A model generated the notes under the pieces. That model was not told where the DNA came from and did no database searches. It saw nothing but the letters and a program-made list of their open reading frames with translations. Below, piece after piece: positions 9,588 through 17,722 of a stretch of DNA of 61,982 nt. How positions within the stretch are numbered: the first letter of the stretch is position 1; every line of letters starts with the position of its first letter. Location of the stretch: assembly GCA_945913025.1 (NCBI GenBank), contig CAMECJ010000009.1, positions 1 to 61,982 of the forward strand. Direction: 5' to 3'. A program made the translations under genes and the position numbers. Source of the stretch: an uncultured Elusimicrobia bacterium (GTDB taxonomy: Bacteria; Elusimicrobiota; Elusimicrobia; Elusimicrobiales; Elusimicrobiaceae).

Positions 9588-9659
9588 CGGGGTAGAGAAG
9601 CCTGGTATCTCGCAAGGCCCATAACCTTGAGATCACTGGTTCAAATCCAGTCCCCGCAA
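9586..9659 (+). tRNA. Initiator tRNA-fMet (CAT)
   Basis: A full cloverleaf can be folded: acceptor 9586-9592/9652-9658, D stem GAGA/TCTC with loop AGCCTGGTA, anticodon stem CAAGG/CCTTG with loop CCCATAA, T stem ACTGG/CCAGT with loop TTCAAAT, discriminator A. Initiator identity rests on the purine-pyrimidine pair A11-U24, the weak U1-A72 pair and the fMet-like D loop. Three oddities: base 33 is C instead of the near-universal U; the anticodon stem has A29-U41 in place of one of the three conserved G-C pairs; and CCA is not encoded. An elongator Met or Ile2 tRNA would normally have G1-C72 and a pyrimidine at 11. Confidence 0.92.
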
Positions 9660-9672
9660 GATTTTAATACTT

Positions 9673-9696
9673 ACCGCCCGAACGGGCGGTTTTTTT
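9673..9696 (+). terminator. tRNA-fMet terminator
   Basis: Perfect eight-pair stem ACCGCCCG/CGGGCGGT with a two-base loop and a run of seven T. Confidence 0.9.
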
Positions 9697-9708
9697 ATGC
9701 CTTTCCAC

Positions 9709-9764
9709 TTGGGAGACGGCGTATTATTATGTACAATACCATATAGCGGACGGGAACGTCCGCT
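9709..9764 (+). promoter_or_regulatory. Promoter and 5' hairpin of the glycan operon
   Basis: TTGGGA (9709-9714), 17 bp, TACAAT (9732-9737). The predicted start near 9744 coincides with a perfect eight-pair hairpin (9745-9764, loop GGAA). The mRNA would thus begin with a stem-loop just before its AGGGAGGA ribosome site, a layout known to protect 5' ends from decay. Confidence 0.55.
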
Positions 9765-9780
9765 CAGGGAGGATAAGAGG

Positions 9781-10788
9781 ATGAAAATAGCAGTATTTAT
9801 CGGGGGAAATAAAGAATTTACCGCTTCGCGCCTGGGTGTAAAACTGGCCGAAGAATTGCAACACGCGGGGCACGAAGTAACTGTGCGCTCCGTGAAAGGG
9901 AAAGTAAAATGCGCGTCCGGCGTAACGCTCAAAGAATATGCCGCGGCGGCCAAACCCAAAACATTGGCCGCAACGCTTGTAAAAGAGGGCGTGGAGTTTG
10001 TTATCTCGCTGATGAATTTAGCCGCGTGTGAATGTGCTGCGGAAGCTAAAATCCCGTTCGTCTATGCGGAAGAAGAGAATTTTAAAGAGGACAAAGCCGT
10101 TAAAACCAAAAAAGCCCTGCTGAAAAAAGCCAAACAAGTGCTTGTTATTAAAACGGCGGATAAACCTCTCAACAAGAAAAATTACACGGGTTTAAAAGTA
10201 ACCGAAGTGTCCGCGCCCGCCGTGTGGGTGGAGCATTACAACTACAACAAACCCGCCTGCTTTAAAAAAGAAAACAACATTGTGGCCGTCGGCAAGCTGG
10301 CCAAAGATAGCGGTTTTGACATGCTGTTAAAAACATGGGCGCGGTTGGCGCCTGCCCATACGTCTTGGCATTTAACCATTGTGGGTGACGGAACGGCTAA
10401 AACCGCACTTAAAAAATTTATCGCAAAGCACGGGCTGGAAGCCAGTACGGAAATCGTGCCGGAATCCGCCGACGCGTACAGTTTATTGCGTAACGCCGAC
10501 ATTTTCGCCTATCCGGCGGTAAACCCCTCCCGTACAGATATTTTGCTGGACGCTATGGCCAGCAAATTGCCATGCGTGGTGTGTGAATCTGCCCCTGTTA
10601 CGGAACTGATTATTAACGGTGTAAACGGCGTGATTGTAAATGCGGGAGAAGAAGAACCGTTTACTATCGCGCTTGACGAAATGATGGTAAACTGGGGCCG
10701 CCGCGTGGGTATTGCGGTGGAAGCCGGAAAACTCAAAGACAAATTTCCGTTTGCGGAGTTTGTCCGCGCGTTTTTACGTTTTATTTAA
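9781..10788 (+). CDS. Glycosyltransferase, GT4-like
   Basis: 335-residue GT-B glycosyltransferase. The N-terminal Rossmann half starts MKIAVFIGG. The C-terminal half has VGDGTAKTALKKFI (group 1 nucleotide-sugar fold) and a weak donor-site segment DILLDAMASKLPCVV in place of the usual EGFP...EAMA. The start is ATG 9781 behind GGGAGGATAAGAGG; an in-frame ATG at 9697 lies inside the tRNA terminator and is not used. It opens a three-gene run of transferases. Donor and acceptor are unknown; a role in LPS core or surface glycan is inferred from neighbours. Confidence 0.8.
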   Translation: MKIAVFIGGNKEFTASRLGVKLAEELQHAGHEVTVRSVKGKVKCASGVTLKEYAAAAKPKTLAATLVKEGVEFVISLMNLAACECAAEAKIPFVYAEEENFKEDKAVKTKKALLKKAKQVLVIKTADKPLNKKNYTGLKVTEVSAPAVWVEHYNYNKPACFKKENNIVAVGKLAKDSGFDMLLKTWARLAPAHTSWHLTIVGDGTAKTALKKFIAKHGLEASTEIVPESADAYSLLRNADIFAYPAVNPSRTDILLDAMASKLPCVVCESAPVTELIINGVNGVIVNAGEEEPFTIALDEMMVNWGRRVGIAVEAGKLKDKFPFAEFVRAFLRFI

Positions 10789-10802
10789 ATGGGAGTAATT
10801 GC

Positions 10803-11885
10803 GTGCGCATTACATGTGTAATCGGAACCTTGGGCGGCGGCGGCGCGGAACGCGTGATGACGTATTTGTCCGGCGGACTTGTGCGCCGCGGCCACACCGT
10901 AACGCTCCTTACGATGGATGATTCGGTACCGGATTTTTATGAGGTACCCGAAGGCGTAACCCGCGCGCGTATCAATTTGCCCGCATTTAAAAAAGCGGGG
11001 TTCTTCGGCGGGTTTGTACGGTTATGGAAAATGACGCGCGCGGTGCGCCAAACACGGCCTGACGTTGTCATCAGCTTTATGACGGTCAGCATAGCCGTTT
11101 CGTGCCTTCTCCTGCGCGTGCCGTATATTTACGCCGACCATTTGGACGTACGGCATTTTCAGTTTTCCAAAAAGTGGCAGATTTTGAGTAATTTCTTGCT
11201 CGCCCGTGCACATACCGTTACGGTTTTATCGGAACGGGACCGTAAATTTATTGAGCTTTACCATTCCAAATGGACCCCGCAGGTCATTTATAATCCCGCT
11301 TTGCCGCCAAAACAAGGTTTTTTGCCGCGTCCGGAGTTTATGCCGGAGCGTTATCAATATGTGGCGGCGGTGGGGCGTTTGGTGCACCAAAAAGGTTTTG
11401 ACCGTTTGCTGAAAGCGTGGCAGCGCGTGTGCAACGGATTCCCAAATTGGAAACTGCTTATCATCGGCGCAGGGCCGGAAGAAAGCCGTTTAAAAAGCTT
11501 GGCAGATACCTTAGATATACTGCATGGTGTGCAGTTTGTGCCGCCCGTAAAGGGGGTGGAGGCGGTCTACCGCTGTGCACAGATTTATGCAATGTCATCC
11601 CGTGCGGAAGGCTTCCCAATGGTGCTTTTGGAAGCGATGTCCGCGGGGGTGCCCGCCGTCAGTTTTTCCTGTACGGGTCCGGATGTAATTATTAGAGACG
11701 GGGTGGACGGTTTTTTGGTTACGCCAGATAATACCGATGAGCTTGCCGAAAAATTAGCCGAACTGATGACAAACGAGCCGCTTCGTGCAGAATTTGCCAA
11801 AAATGCGCGGCAGGTAATCAAACGCTTTTCGTTGAAAGATTATATTGACGCGTACGAAAATTTATGTAAGGATGCCGTCAAATGA
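10803..11885 (+). CDS. Glycosyltransferase family 4
   Basis: 360-residue group 1 transferase. It has the N-terminal GGGGAERVM loop typical of retaining GT4 enzymes, and the EX7E donor motif in the segment EGFPMVLLEAMSAGVP. The start is GTG 10803, following GGGAG. It is linked to the next gene by an ATGA overlap. It probably adds a hexose or N-acetylhexosamine to a lipid-linked glycan or LPS core; the sugar cannot be read from sequence. Confidence 0.9.
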   Translation: MRITCVIGTLGGGGAERVMTYLSGGLVRRGHTVTLLTMDDSVPDFYEVPEGVTRARINLPAFKKAGFFGGFVRLWKMTRAVRQTRPDVVISFMTVSIAVSCLLLRVPYIYADHLDVRHFQFSKKWQILSNFLLARAHTVTVLSERDRKFIELYHSKWTPQVIYNPALPPKQGFLPRPEFMPERYQYVAAVGRLVHQKGFDRLLKAWQRVCNGFPNWKLLIIGAGPEESRLKSLADTLDILHGVQFVPPVKGVEAVYRCAQIYAMSSRAEGFPMVLLEAMSAGVPAVSFSCTGPDVIIRDGVDGFLVTPDNTDELAEKLAELMTNEPLRAEFAKNARQVIKRFSLKDYIDAYENLCKDAVK

Positions 11886-13060
11886 ACTGGAACAGCCCCG
11901 CTATGAAGCAGAGTTTGCAGGATTTGCGCGAAACCCTGGCGCTGCAAGGGCGCGACAGCCGCGTCGTGCGTGGGGCGTACGCATACAGCCGTTATAAAAA
12001 ACGCGCTTTATCGGGTTTCCGTCAATTTCTGTACGGATTGGGCGGCAAACGCCCTAAGGATTCCCGCCGTTTACGCGTATTGTTTTATCTGGCCGGCGGA
12101 ATGGGGGATGCTTCTTGCGCGCGCCGTTTGGTGGAAGCCTACAAGACCTTTCTGCCGGAAGCGGATGTTGAAGTATATTCGCCTGTTCCCCTAGCCGTTC
12201 AGACCGTGTTTGGGGATTTGTCGTACATTACGGCTGTGCCGTCGGGCCGTATATATTGGCGGAATTACGATTTGGCGGTTTTTGCGTGTTTGCCCGTTAA
12301 ATTTTTGTATGCGGATGAAGCCCGTTTATCGTTATTGGCGCCTTCGTTTATACCTGTGTTTGAGCGGGCAAAAACGGCGCAAAACGCGTTGGGAAACTTA
12401 TTGGAAGATCCTTTTTTAACTGAGCCTGCGCTAGGCCGGTGGCTTTTGAAAAACGGCGGCCGCCGGTTCGACCTGATGTCGTATACGGGCGGGACGGAAC
12501 TCCCGCACGATGCGGTAACGCACCGTGCTGTAAGCAAAAAAAGTTTCGGCTTGGGCAGTACGCCTTATATTACGTTTCACGACAGTAAAACCCAAAATTG
12601 TTCCCAGTTGCCCACGCGTTTTTGGCCGACCCCGCACTGGCGGAAATGGATTGGTTTATTTAAAGAAAAATTCCCCGATATCAAAGTAGTGCAGTTGGGC
12701 GGGAAAGATAGTCCGGTTTATGCGGAAGCAGACGTTTGTCTGGCGGGGAAAACGGAACTGACGGATTTGCCGGCACTTTTAAATAACGCGCTTTGCCACG
12801 TGGATACGGAAAGCGGGCTTGTACACTTGGCGCAGTTTTTGGACGTCAGAAGCGCGGTGTTGTTCGGACCGTCAGACGTGCGGTTTTTCGGCTACTCCAA
12901 AAATAAAAATTTGTCTGCCGGAAATTGCGGCGGATGTATGTGGATGACTTCCGATTGGATGACGCGCTGTCCGCTCCGTCGCGCGCAGCCCGGCTGTGTA
13001 GCGGAAATTTCGCCGCAACAAGTTTTGTCGGCCGTGGAAGAAATTTTATCTGGACGTTAA
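11882..13060 (+). CDS. Glycosyltransferase family 9 (heptosyltransferase-like)
   Basis: 392 residues with the GT9 C-terminal donor region DTESGLVHLAQFLDVRSAVLFGPSD and an N-terminal Rossmann start (VLFYLAGGMGDASCA). A cysteine-rich tail (CGGCMW...CPLRR...PGC) resembles that of LPS heptosyltransferase relatives. The first ~70 residues are a basic extension. It is translationally coupled to the GT4 gene upstream. Its 3' end overlaps the convergent flippase gene by four bases, so there is no room for a separate terminator. Confidence 0.8.
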   Translation: MNWNSPAMKQSLQDLRETLALQGRDSRVVRGAYAYSRYKKRALSGFRQFLYGLGGKRPKDSRRLRVLFYLAGGMGDASCARRLVEAYKTFLPEADVEVYSPVPLAVQTVFGDLSYITAVPSGRIYWRNYDLAVFACLPVKFLYADEARLSLLAPSFIPVFERAKTAQNALGNLLEDPFLTEPALGRWLLKNGGRRFDLMSYTGGTELPHDAVTHRAVSKKSFGLGSTPYITFHDSKTQNCSQLPTRFWPTPHWRKWIGLFKEKFPDIKVVQLGGKDSPVYAEADVCLAGKTELTDLPALLNNALCHVDTESGLVHLAQFLDVRSAVLFGPSDVRFFGYSKNKNLSAGNCGGCMWMTSDWMTRCPLRRAQPGCVAEISPQQVLSAVEEILSGR

Positions 13061-14571
13061 ATGTGTTTTGTCAGGCGGCGGAAAAATATTTCCCAGTCGC
13101 CGCTTTTGCGCGTCAGCCAAAACAGCCCCGCCAAAAAGATTACTCCGCCGATGAGTACGGTTACAAACGCATTTGTACCCGCCCCGAAAAACGCGTAAAC
13201 GGCTGACGGAAACAGCGCAATTACGTTGACTGCCAGCAGCCGCGCCGCCCTGCGCAGGGACGGCCCGTAAGATATATATGGGCAATACTTGCTAAAGAAT
13301 AAATAATTCAAATACAGCCCCGCAAAACAGCACCCTACTTGTACATACGGAAACGCAAATGCGCCCCACGCGCGCACACTAGGCGGCGTCAGCACAATAA
13401 ACAGTACAATGCCCGAGAGCGCATACGGCAGAAATTCTTTCAGTTTCCGTCCCGCCGCCACAACATTGTTTTGCATCAGGATTGGCCCCATGAACAGCAT
13501 TAGTCCCAACAGCGGGCGCAGGAAAGCGGCGGCCTGACGGACGTCTTGCGCATCAAATTCGCCGCGTTTAAAAAACAGCGTGACGATTTCCGGTGCATAA
13601 AATGCCGTGAAAACCGCCAGCGGGGTTAAGAGAAAAAGCAAAAAGTGCAATGTGGACAAAAAGTCCGCATTTAGTTGGTTCGTGTCGTTTTTAGCTGCGC
13701 TTTCGGTTAGTTGGATTTTTGATACATTGGTTACGCGCAGCGTTAAAATTTCGGTGGGGGATTCCGCCAGTTGTTTGGCATAGTTAAGCGCACTGACAAG
13801 CCCCGCGGAAAGCCCGCTTAATAAATAAAGCGGCAGTACGCCGGCGGCGATGTTGGCTAACTCAATGAGCTGGTTGCTGATGAGGTTTTTGACAAATGCG
13901 CGTGAGGGCCGTTTCGTCCGCAGAAAAAAATTCCATGACAGTTCTTTTTTTAAAATCCATAAAAATACGATGATTTGAACGGCGTTTGCCGCCACAAAAC
14001 CGTATACCATACTGACGATTCCCGCCGTCCGGCCTAACAGTACCAGACACGCCAGCGGCAACAGGGCGTTAAGCGGCGTAAAAAGTGCGGACGCAAACCG
14101 GCGGTACATTTCCAATACCGCAATTAAATACGCCGTTAGCAGCTGGAGTCCGAACATCCAAAAGCTCCACGTCAGCAAATTACGCTCCCGCGCCAGTTCA
14201 TCGGCACTAAACAGGGAAAGCATTTCCATCACTTTTACGGGAAAGAACATCCCCGCCGCGCCTAATGCAAGCGCAATCAGTAAATAAAAATATAAAAATC
14301 CGTTTAAAAGGGGCCTTCCGCCTCCGGCCGTTTGGGCGTCAAGCGTCATTGCTTCGGGAATGACCGCCGCCGCATTCATGCGCTGCAGAAACGTCAGCCC
14401 GAAGCCCGTCGCCATAATCAAGTAAAAATAGACGTCTGTCGCGCGGTCCGCGCCGAAATACAACGCCACCAAGAGGGCGTTGGCGAACGATACCATTTTC
14501 CACGCCAGCGTGGCGCCTACGGCCATTGCCGCGCCGCTGCGGTACGAAGTGGGCTTAAAAAGATGAACCAT
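13057..14571 (-). CDS. MurJ/MVF-family lipid-linked glycan flippase
   Basis: A 504-residue integral membrane protein of the MOP superfamily with about 14 hydrophobic segments. The opening AMAVGATLAWKMVSFANALLV and the charged internal loops fit the MVF (MurJ) branch better than classical Wzx. Being convergent with three glycosyltransferases suggests it flips a lipid-linked saccharide; a second MurJ for lipid II may exist elsewhere. The start ATG 14571 has no Shine-Dalgarno site; a TATAAT lies seven bases upstream, so the mRNA is nearly leaderless. Confidence 0.8.
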   Translation of the reverse strand: MVHLFKPTSYRSGAAMAVGATLAWKMVSFANALLVALYFGADRATDVYFYLIMATGFGLTFLQRMNAAAVIPEAMTLDAQTAGGGRPLLNGFLYFYLLIALALGAAGMFFPVKVMEMLSLFSADELARERNLLTWSFWMFGLQLLTAYLIAVLEMYRRFASALFTPLNALLPLACLVLLGRTAGIVSMVYGFVAANAVQIIVFLWILKKELSWNFFLRTKRPSRAFVKNLISNQLIELANIAAGVLPLYLLSGLSAGLVSALNYAKQLAESPTEILTLRVTNVSKIQLTESAAKNDTNQLNADFLSTLHFLLFLLTPLAVFTAFYAPEIVTLFFKRGEFDAQDVRQAAAFLRPLLGLMLFMGPILMQNNVVAAGRKLKEFLPYALSGIVLFIVLTPPSVRAWGAFAFPYVQVGCCFAGLYLNYLFFSKYCPYISYGPSLRRAARLLAVNVIALFPSAVYAFFGAGTNAFVTVLIGGVIFLAGLFWLTRKSGDWEIFFRRLTKHI

Positions 14572-14578
14572 ATTTGAT

Positions 14579-14586
14579 ATTATAAT
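14579..14586. promoter_or_regulatory. Overlapping divergent -10 elements (flippase/gatB)
   Basis: The eight bases ATTATAAT contain a perfect TATAAT on each strand: 14581-14586 for gatB and 14579-14584 reversed for the flippase. The two promoters share four bases, so polymerase can occupy only one at a time. Confidence 0.65.
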
Positions 14587-14605
14587 AATTTAGGAGAAGA
14601 ATATC

Positions 14606-16051
14606 GTGACAACCCAATTTGAACCCGTTATCGGGCTGGAGATACACGTCCAGCTCGCCAGCAAAACCAAGCTGTTTTGCTCTTGCCCCAACGGTGTGGG
14701 CGAGGATACCAAGCCCAATACCGCCGTCTGCCCCGTCTGCGCGGGACACCCCGGCGTAATGCCGGTGTTAACCGAAGGCGCGCTGGCGCTTGCCGTGCGC
14801 GCGGGACTGAGTATGAACTGTACCGTCAATACCCGTTCCACTTTTTCGCGCAAGCATTATTTCTATCCGGATTTGCCCAAAGGCTACCAGATTACCCAGT
14901 ATGACGAACCGATTAACGGCGCGGGATATATTGAAATTACGTTCGGAGCGAAGGATAACTTGCAGAAGAAAAAAATCGGTATTCACCACGCCCATTTGGA
15001 AGAAGATGCTGCGAAATCCTCGCACTTTGCCGACTATTCTCTGGTGGATTATAACCGCGCCGGAAGCCCGCTGTTGGAAATCGTGTCCATGCCGGACTTG
15101 CGTTCCCCGGACGAAGCCTACGCATATCTGACCGAAATCAAGCGGCTGATGCGCTGGGTGGGCGCGTCCAACTGCGATATGGAAAAAGGCGAACTGCGCG
15201 TGGATGTAAATGTGTCGCTGCGCCCCGTCGGGCAGGAAAAATTCGGTACGCGCGCGGAAATCAAAAATTTGAACTCGTTTAAAGCCGTTAAAGACGCGCT
15301 GACCTACGAAATCAACCGCCAGACGGAAATTTTAAATGCGGGCGGACAAGTCAAACAGGAAACGCGCCTGTGGGATAAAGAAGCACTGGTTACCAAGCCG
15401 ATGCGTTCCAAAGAGGACGCGCTGGATTACCGCTACTTCCCAGAGCCGGATCTGCCCCCTGTAATGTTGGCGGATGAATGGTTGGAAAACCTTAAAAAAG
15501 GTATGCCCGAGCTGCCCGCTTCCAAGGAAGCGCGGTTTGAAAAAGCCGGTCTGTCGGCCTATGACGCAGGCGTATTGACGAGTTCGCGTGAAATTTCGGA
15601 CTATTTTGAAGAAGTGACTCGAAGCGGAAAAGTGTCTTTAAAAACCGCTTCCAACTGGATTCAAACCGATCTTTTGGGTATGCTTAACGCCGAAAAGAAG
15701 GAAATCCAAGACTCGCCCATTCCCGCCGCGCGTTTGGCGGAACTTTTGGAACTGGCCGAAAGCGGCAAAATCAACCGCAAGCAGGCGCGTGAAGTATTTG
15801 ACGAAATTTGGAAAACGGGCGGATCTCCCGCCGCTGTGGTGGAAAAACGCGGTATGGTGCAGGTGAGCGACGAAGGCCAGCTGGAAGAATGGGCCAAAGC
15901 CGCCATTGCCGCCAACCCCAAAGCTGTGGCCGATTACCAAAAAGGCAATAAGGCCGCTATCGGGGCGCTGGTGGGCGGAGTGATGAAAATGAGTAAAGGT
16001 AAAGCCAATCCGCGCATCATCAGCCAAATGCTCGGCAAACTGCTCGGATAA
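14606..16051 (+). CDS. gatB: Asp/Glu-tRNA(Asn/Gln) amidotransferase subunit B
   Basis: Kinase/tRNA-binding subunit of GatCAB, which amidates misacylated Glu-tRNA(Gln) or Asp-tRNA(Asn). It starts MTTQFEPVIGLEIHVQL, with the zinc cysteines CSC...CPVC and the catalytic-domain signature LEEDAAKSSH in the N-terminal half. A YqeY-like tRNA-binding tail runs from about 330 to 481. The start is GTG 14606 after AGGAGAAG. gatA and gatC are not in the window, so the complex is encoded at split loci. Confidence 0.96.
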   Translation: MTTQFEPVIGLEIHVQLASKTKLFCSCPNGVGEDTKPNTAVCPVCAGHPGVMPVLTEGALALAVRAGLSMNCTVNTRSTFSRKHYFYPDLPKGYQITQYDEPINGAGYIEITFGAKDNLQKKKIGIHHAHLEEDAAKSSHFADYSLVDYNRAGSPLLEIVSMPDLRSPDEAYAYLTEIKRLMRWVGASNCDMEKGELRVDVNVSLRPVGQEKFGTRAEIKNLNSFKAVKDALTYEINRQTEILNAGGQVKQETRLWDKEALVTKPMRSKEDALDYRYFPEPDLPPVMLADEWLENLKKGMPELPASKEARFEKAGLSAYDAGVLTSSREISDYFEEVTRSGKVSLKTASNWIQTDLLGMLNAEKKEIQDSPIPAARLAELLELAESGKINRKQAREVFDEIWKTGGSPAAVVEKRGMVQVSDEGQLEEWAKAAIAANPKAVADYQKGNKAAIGALVGGVMKMSKGKANPRIISQMLGKLLG

Positions 16052-16067
16052 TTTGTACGGGAAATTG

Positions 16068-16101
16068 AAAAACGCGGAGCCTTGTCAGGCTCCGCGTTTT
16101 T
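16068..16101. terminator. Bidirectional terminator between gatB and pgeF
   Basis: Eleven-pair stem AACGCGGAGCC/GGCTCCGCGTT with A-tract before and T-tract after, so it can act for both converging genes. Confidence 0.85.
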
Positions 16102-16149
16102 GCATATTGTAAAGATACACAAGGCGTTTCCCCTCAATGTATACCTTTT

Positions 16150-16842
16150 TTAAGGCTTATAAATAAAGGACAGCAAGTTCTGCCGGATGTGGTCCCGCCG
16201 CCAGGAAAAAAAGTTTTCTTTGTCGCCGCAGGTGCAATAGTACGGCGTTTTAATATCCGCAGCATTCAGCCCCGCTAACCGGAGCTGTAAACTGATTTCC
16301 GCGTTCAAATCCACGAAGATTTTGCCCTCTTTATAAATGACACTGCACTCGGAAAACTGGCGTGCTGCGTCTTCCTGCACCTCAAAACAACAGCTTTGAA
16401 TGTGCGGCCCCGCCCACGCATAGATAGCTCCGTGCGCGCCGGCCTCTTTCATTGCCAGTACGGTTTTATAAGGCAGCTGCGCCGCCACGCCGCGCCAGCC
16501 GCAGTGGGCCAGCGCAAAAACATCGGCGGTTTCATCCCACAGAAAAAGCGGTACGCAGTCAGCCGTCTGAATGACGCCGCCCCAGCCTCCGCACGAAAAA
16601 ACCCACGCGTCGGCGTCTTGTTCCGGCCGGCTAATTCGTGAAAGCGCGTCCGCATCGGAAGCGATGCGGATAATCCTGTCCGAATGGGTTTGATGAAAGC
16701 GCAGCATTTTGTCCTGCGGTACATCCAATTTGCCAAAGACATTGTTTTGGTTGGCGGTTTGGCGCATATTCCCCGCGTGACGGGAGACGGTTCCTCCGAT
16801 TAACCCTTTGGAAAGCATCCGGCTGTCGGCATATATATTCAT
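16150..16842 (-). CDS. pgeF: Peptidoglycan editing factor PgeF (YfiH/LACC1 family)
   Basis: 230-residue multicopper-oxidase-like fold protein. E. coli YfiH removes wrongly built UDP-MurNAc-L-Ser, and relatives act as purine nucleoside enzymes. Family motifs are all present: QTHSD, TADCVP, the metal HCGWRG, GPHIQSCCFEV and CTCGDKENFFSWRRD. It overlaps murI by four bases (16839-16842), which places it in a peptidoglycan context and favours the editing role. Confidence 0.9.
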   Translation of the reverse strand: MNIYADSRMLSKGLIGGTVSRHAGNMRQTANQNNVFGKLDVPQDKMLRFHQTHSDRIIRIASDADALSRISRPEQDADAWVFSCGGWGGVIQTADCVPLFLWDETADVFALAHCGWRGVAAQLPYKTVLAMKEAGAHGAIYAWAGPHIQSCCFEVQEDAARQFSECSVIYKEGKIFVDLNAEISLQLRLAGLNAADIKTPYYCTCGDKENFFSWRRDHIRQNLLSFIYKP

Positions 16843-17639
16843 ACGTTTAATTTCTTTAGGCGCACCGCGCCGGTTTTTTCGGACAGCAGACAGCCCGCAA
16901 GACGTTTGAAGCGTTTCGGGTCGTCGCTGGCAAAAACGGTCAGGCGGCCCTTGCGTTTTGGGGCGGCTTGTCCGTTTTGGACCAAAAGATGTTCAACGGC
17001 TTCGGCCAGCGTGTCGGACGAATCTACCATCGTCACTCTTTTACCCAGAATACTGGCGATGACGGGTTTTAAAACAGGGTAATGCGTGCAGCCCAAAATC
17101 ACGGTGTCGGCACCGGATTTGATAACGGACGCCAAATACGTTTTTGCCGTCAGGCGCGCCACGGGCGTTTGTGCCCAGTTCTCTTCCACTAACGGTACAA
17201 AAAGCGGGCAAGCCTGTTGAAAGACCTCTGCCGTTTTATTCCGTTTTAAAACAGCTTTGGGATAAGCGCGGCTTTTGATGGTGGCTTCCGTCCCTAAGAC
17301 GGCGATTTTCCCGTTTTTGGTGGAACGAACGGCTTTTTCCGCGCCGGATTCAATAACACCTATAACGGGGATAGAAATTTGTTTGCGCAGTTCGGCTAAC
17401 GCCAGAGCGGAGGCTGTATTGCACGCTACCACGATGAGCTTTACGCCCTGCTCCTGTAAAAAGCGCGCAATGGCAAGAGAAAAACGCGTTACTGCGGTCT
17501 TGGATTTGGAACCGTAGGGTACGTTGGCCGTATCTCCAAAGTAGATTAGATCTTCATTGGGCAGGCGCTTGTGCAGCGCGCTGAGAATGGTCAGGCCGCC
17601 TAAACCGGAGTCAAAAACGCCGATGGCTTGTTTGTTCAT
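16839..17639 (-). CDS. murI: Glutamate racemase
   Basis: Makes D-glutamate for peptidoglycan. 266 residues with the opening GVFDSGLGGLTIL, catalytic Cys in ACNTASA and the second catalytic Cys in LGCTHYP. The ATG has no Shine-Dalgarno site. A perfect TATAAT ends exactly six bases upstream (17646-17651), so a leaderless mRNA is predicted. The gene is divergent from the kinase at 17723, which has the same arrangement. Confidence 0.95.
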   Translation of the reverse strand: MNKQAIGVFDSGLGGLTILSALHKRLPNEDLIYFGDTANVPYGSKSKTAVTRFSLAIARFLQEQGVKLIVVACNTASALALAELRKQISIPVIGVIESGAEKAVRSTKNGKIAVLGTEATIKSRAYPKAVLKRNKTAEVFQQACPLFVPLVEENWAQTPVARLTAKTYLASVIKSGADTVILGCTHYPVLKPVIASILGKRVTMVDSSDTLAEAVEHLLVQNGQAAPKRKGRLTVFASDDPKRFKRLAGCLLSEKTGAVRLKKLNV

Positions 17640-17645
17640 ATTTTA

Positions 17646-17651
17646 ATTATA
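17646..17651 (-). promoter_or_regulatory. -10 box of murI (leaderless)
   Basis: TATAAT on the minus strand, six bases before the ATG; no convincing -35 element is visible. Confidence 0.6.
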
Positions 17652-17710
17652 GTAATTATCGGGCGGCGCGTGCAGGATAGAAAACCTTTTTCTGTTGCGC
17701 TAGTTTGTGC

Positions 17711-17716
17711 TAGAAT
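17711..17716 (+). promoter_or_regulatory. Extended -10 box of the Ser/Thr kinase gene (leaderless)
   Basis: TAGAAT preceded by TGC (extended -10) and followed by six bases, then ATG 17723. No Shine-Dalgarno sequence. Confidence 0.6.
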
Positions 17717-17722
17717 ATCTGT

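Noticed and set aside
9498-9746. Small plus-strand reading frame
   Set aside because: Runs through tRNA-fMet and its terminator; no family resemblance.
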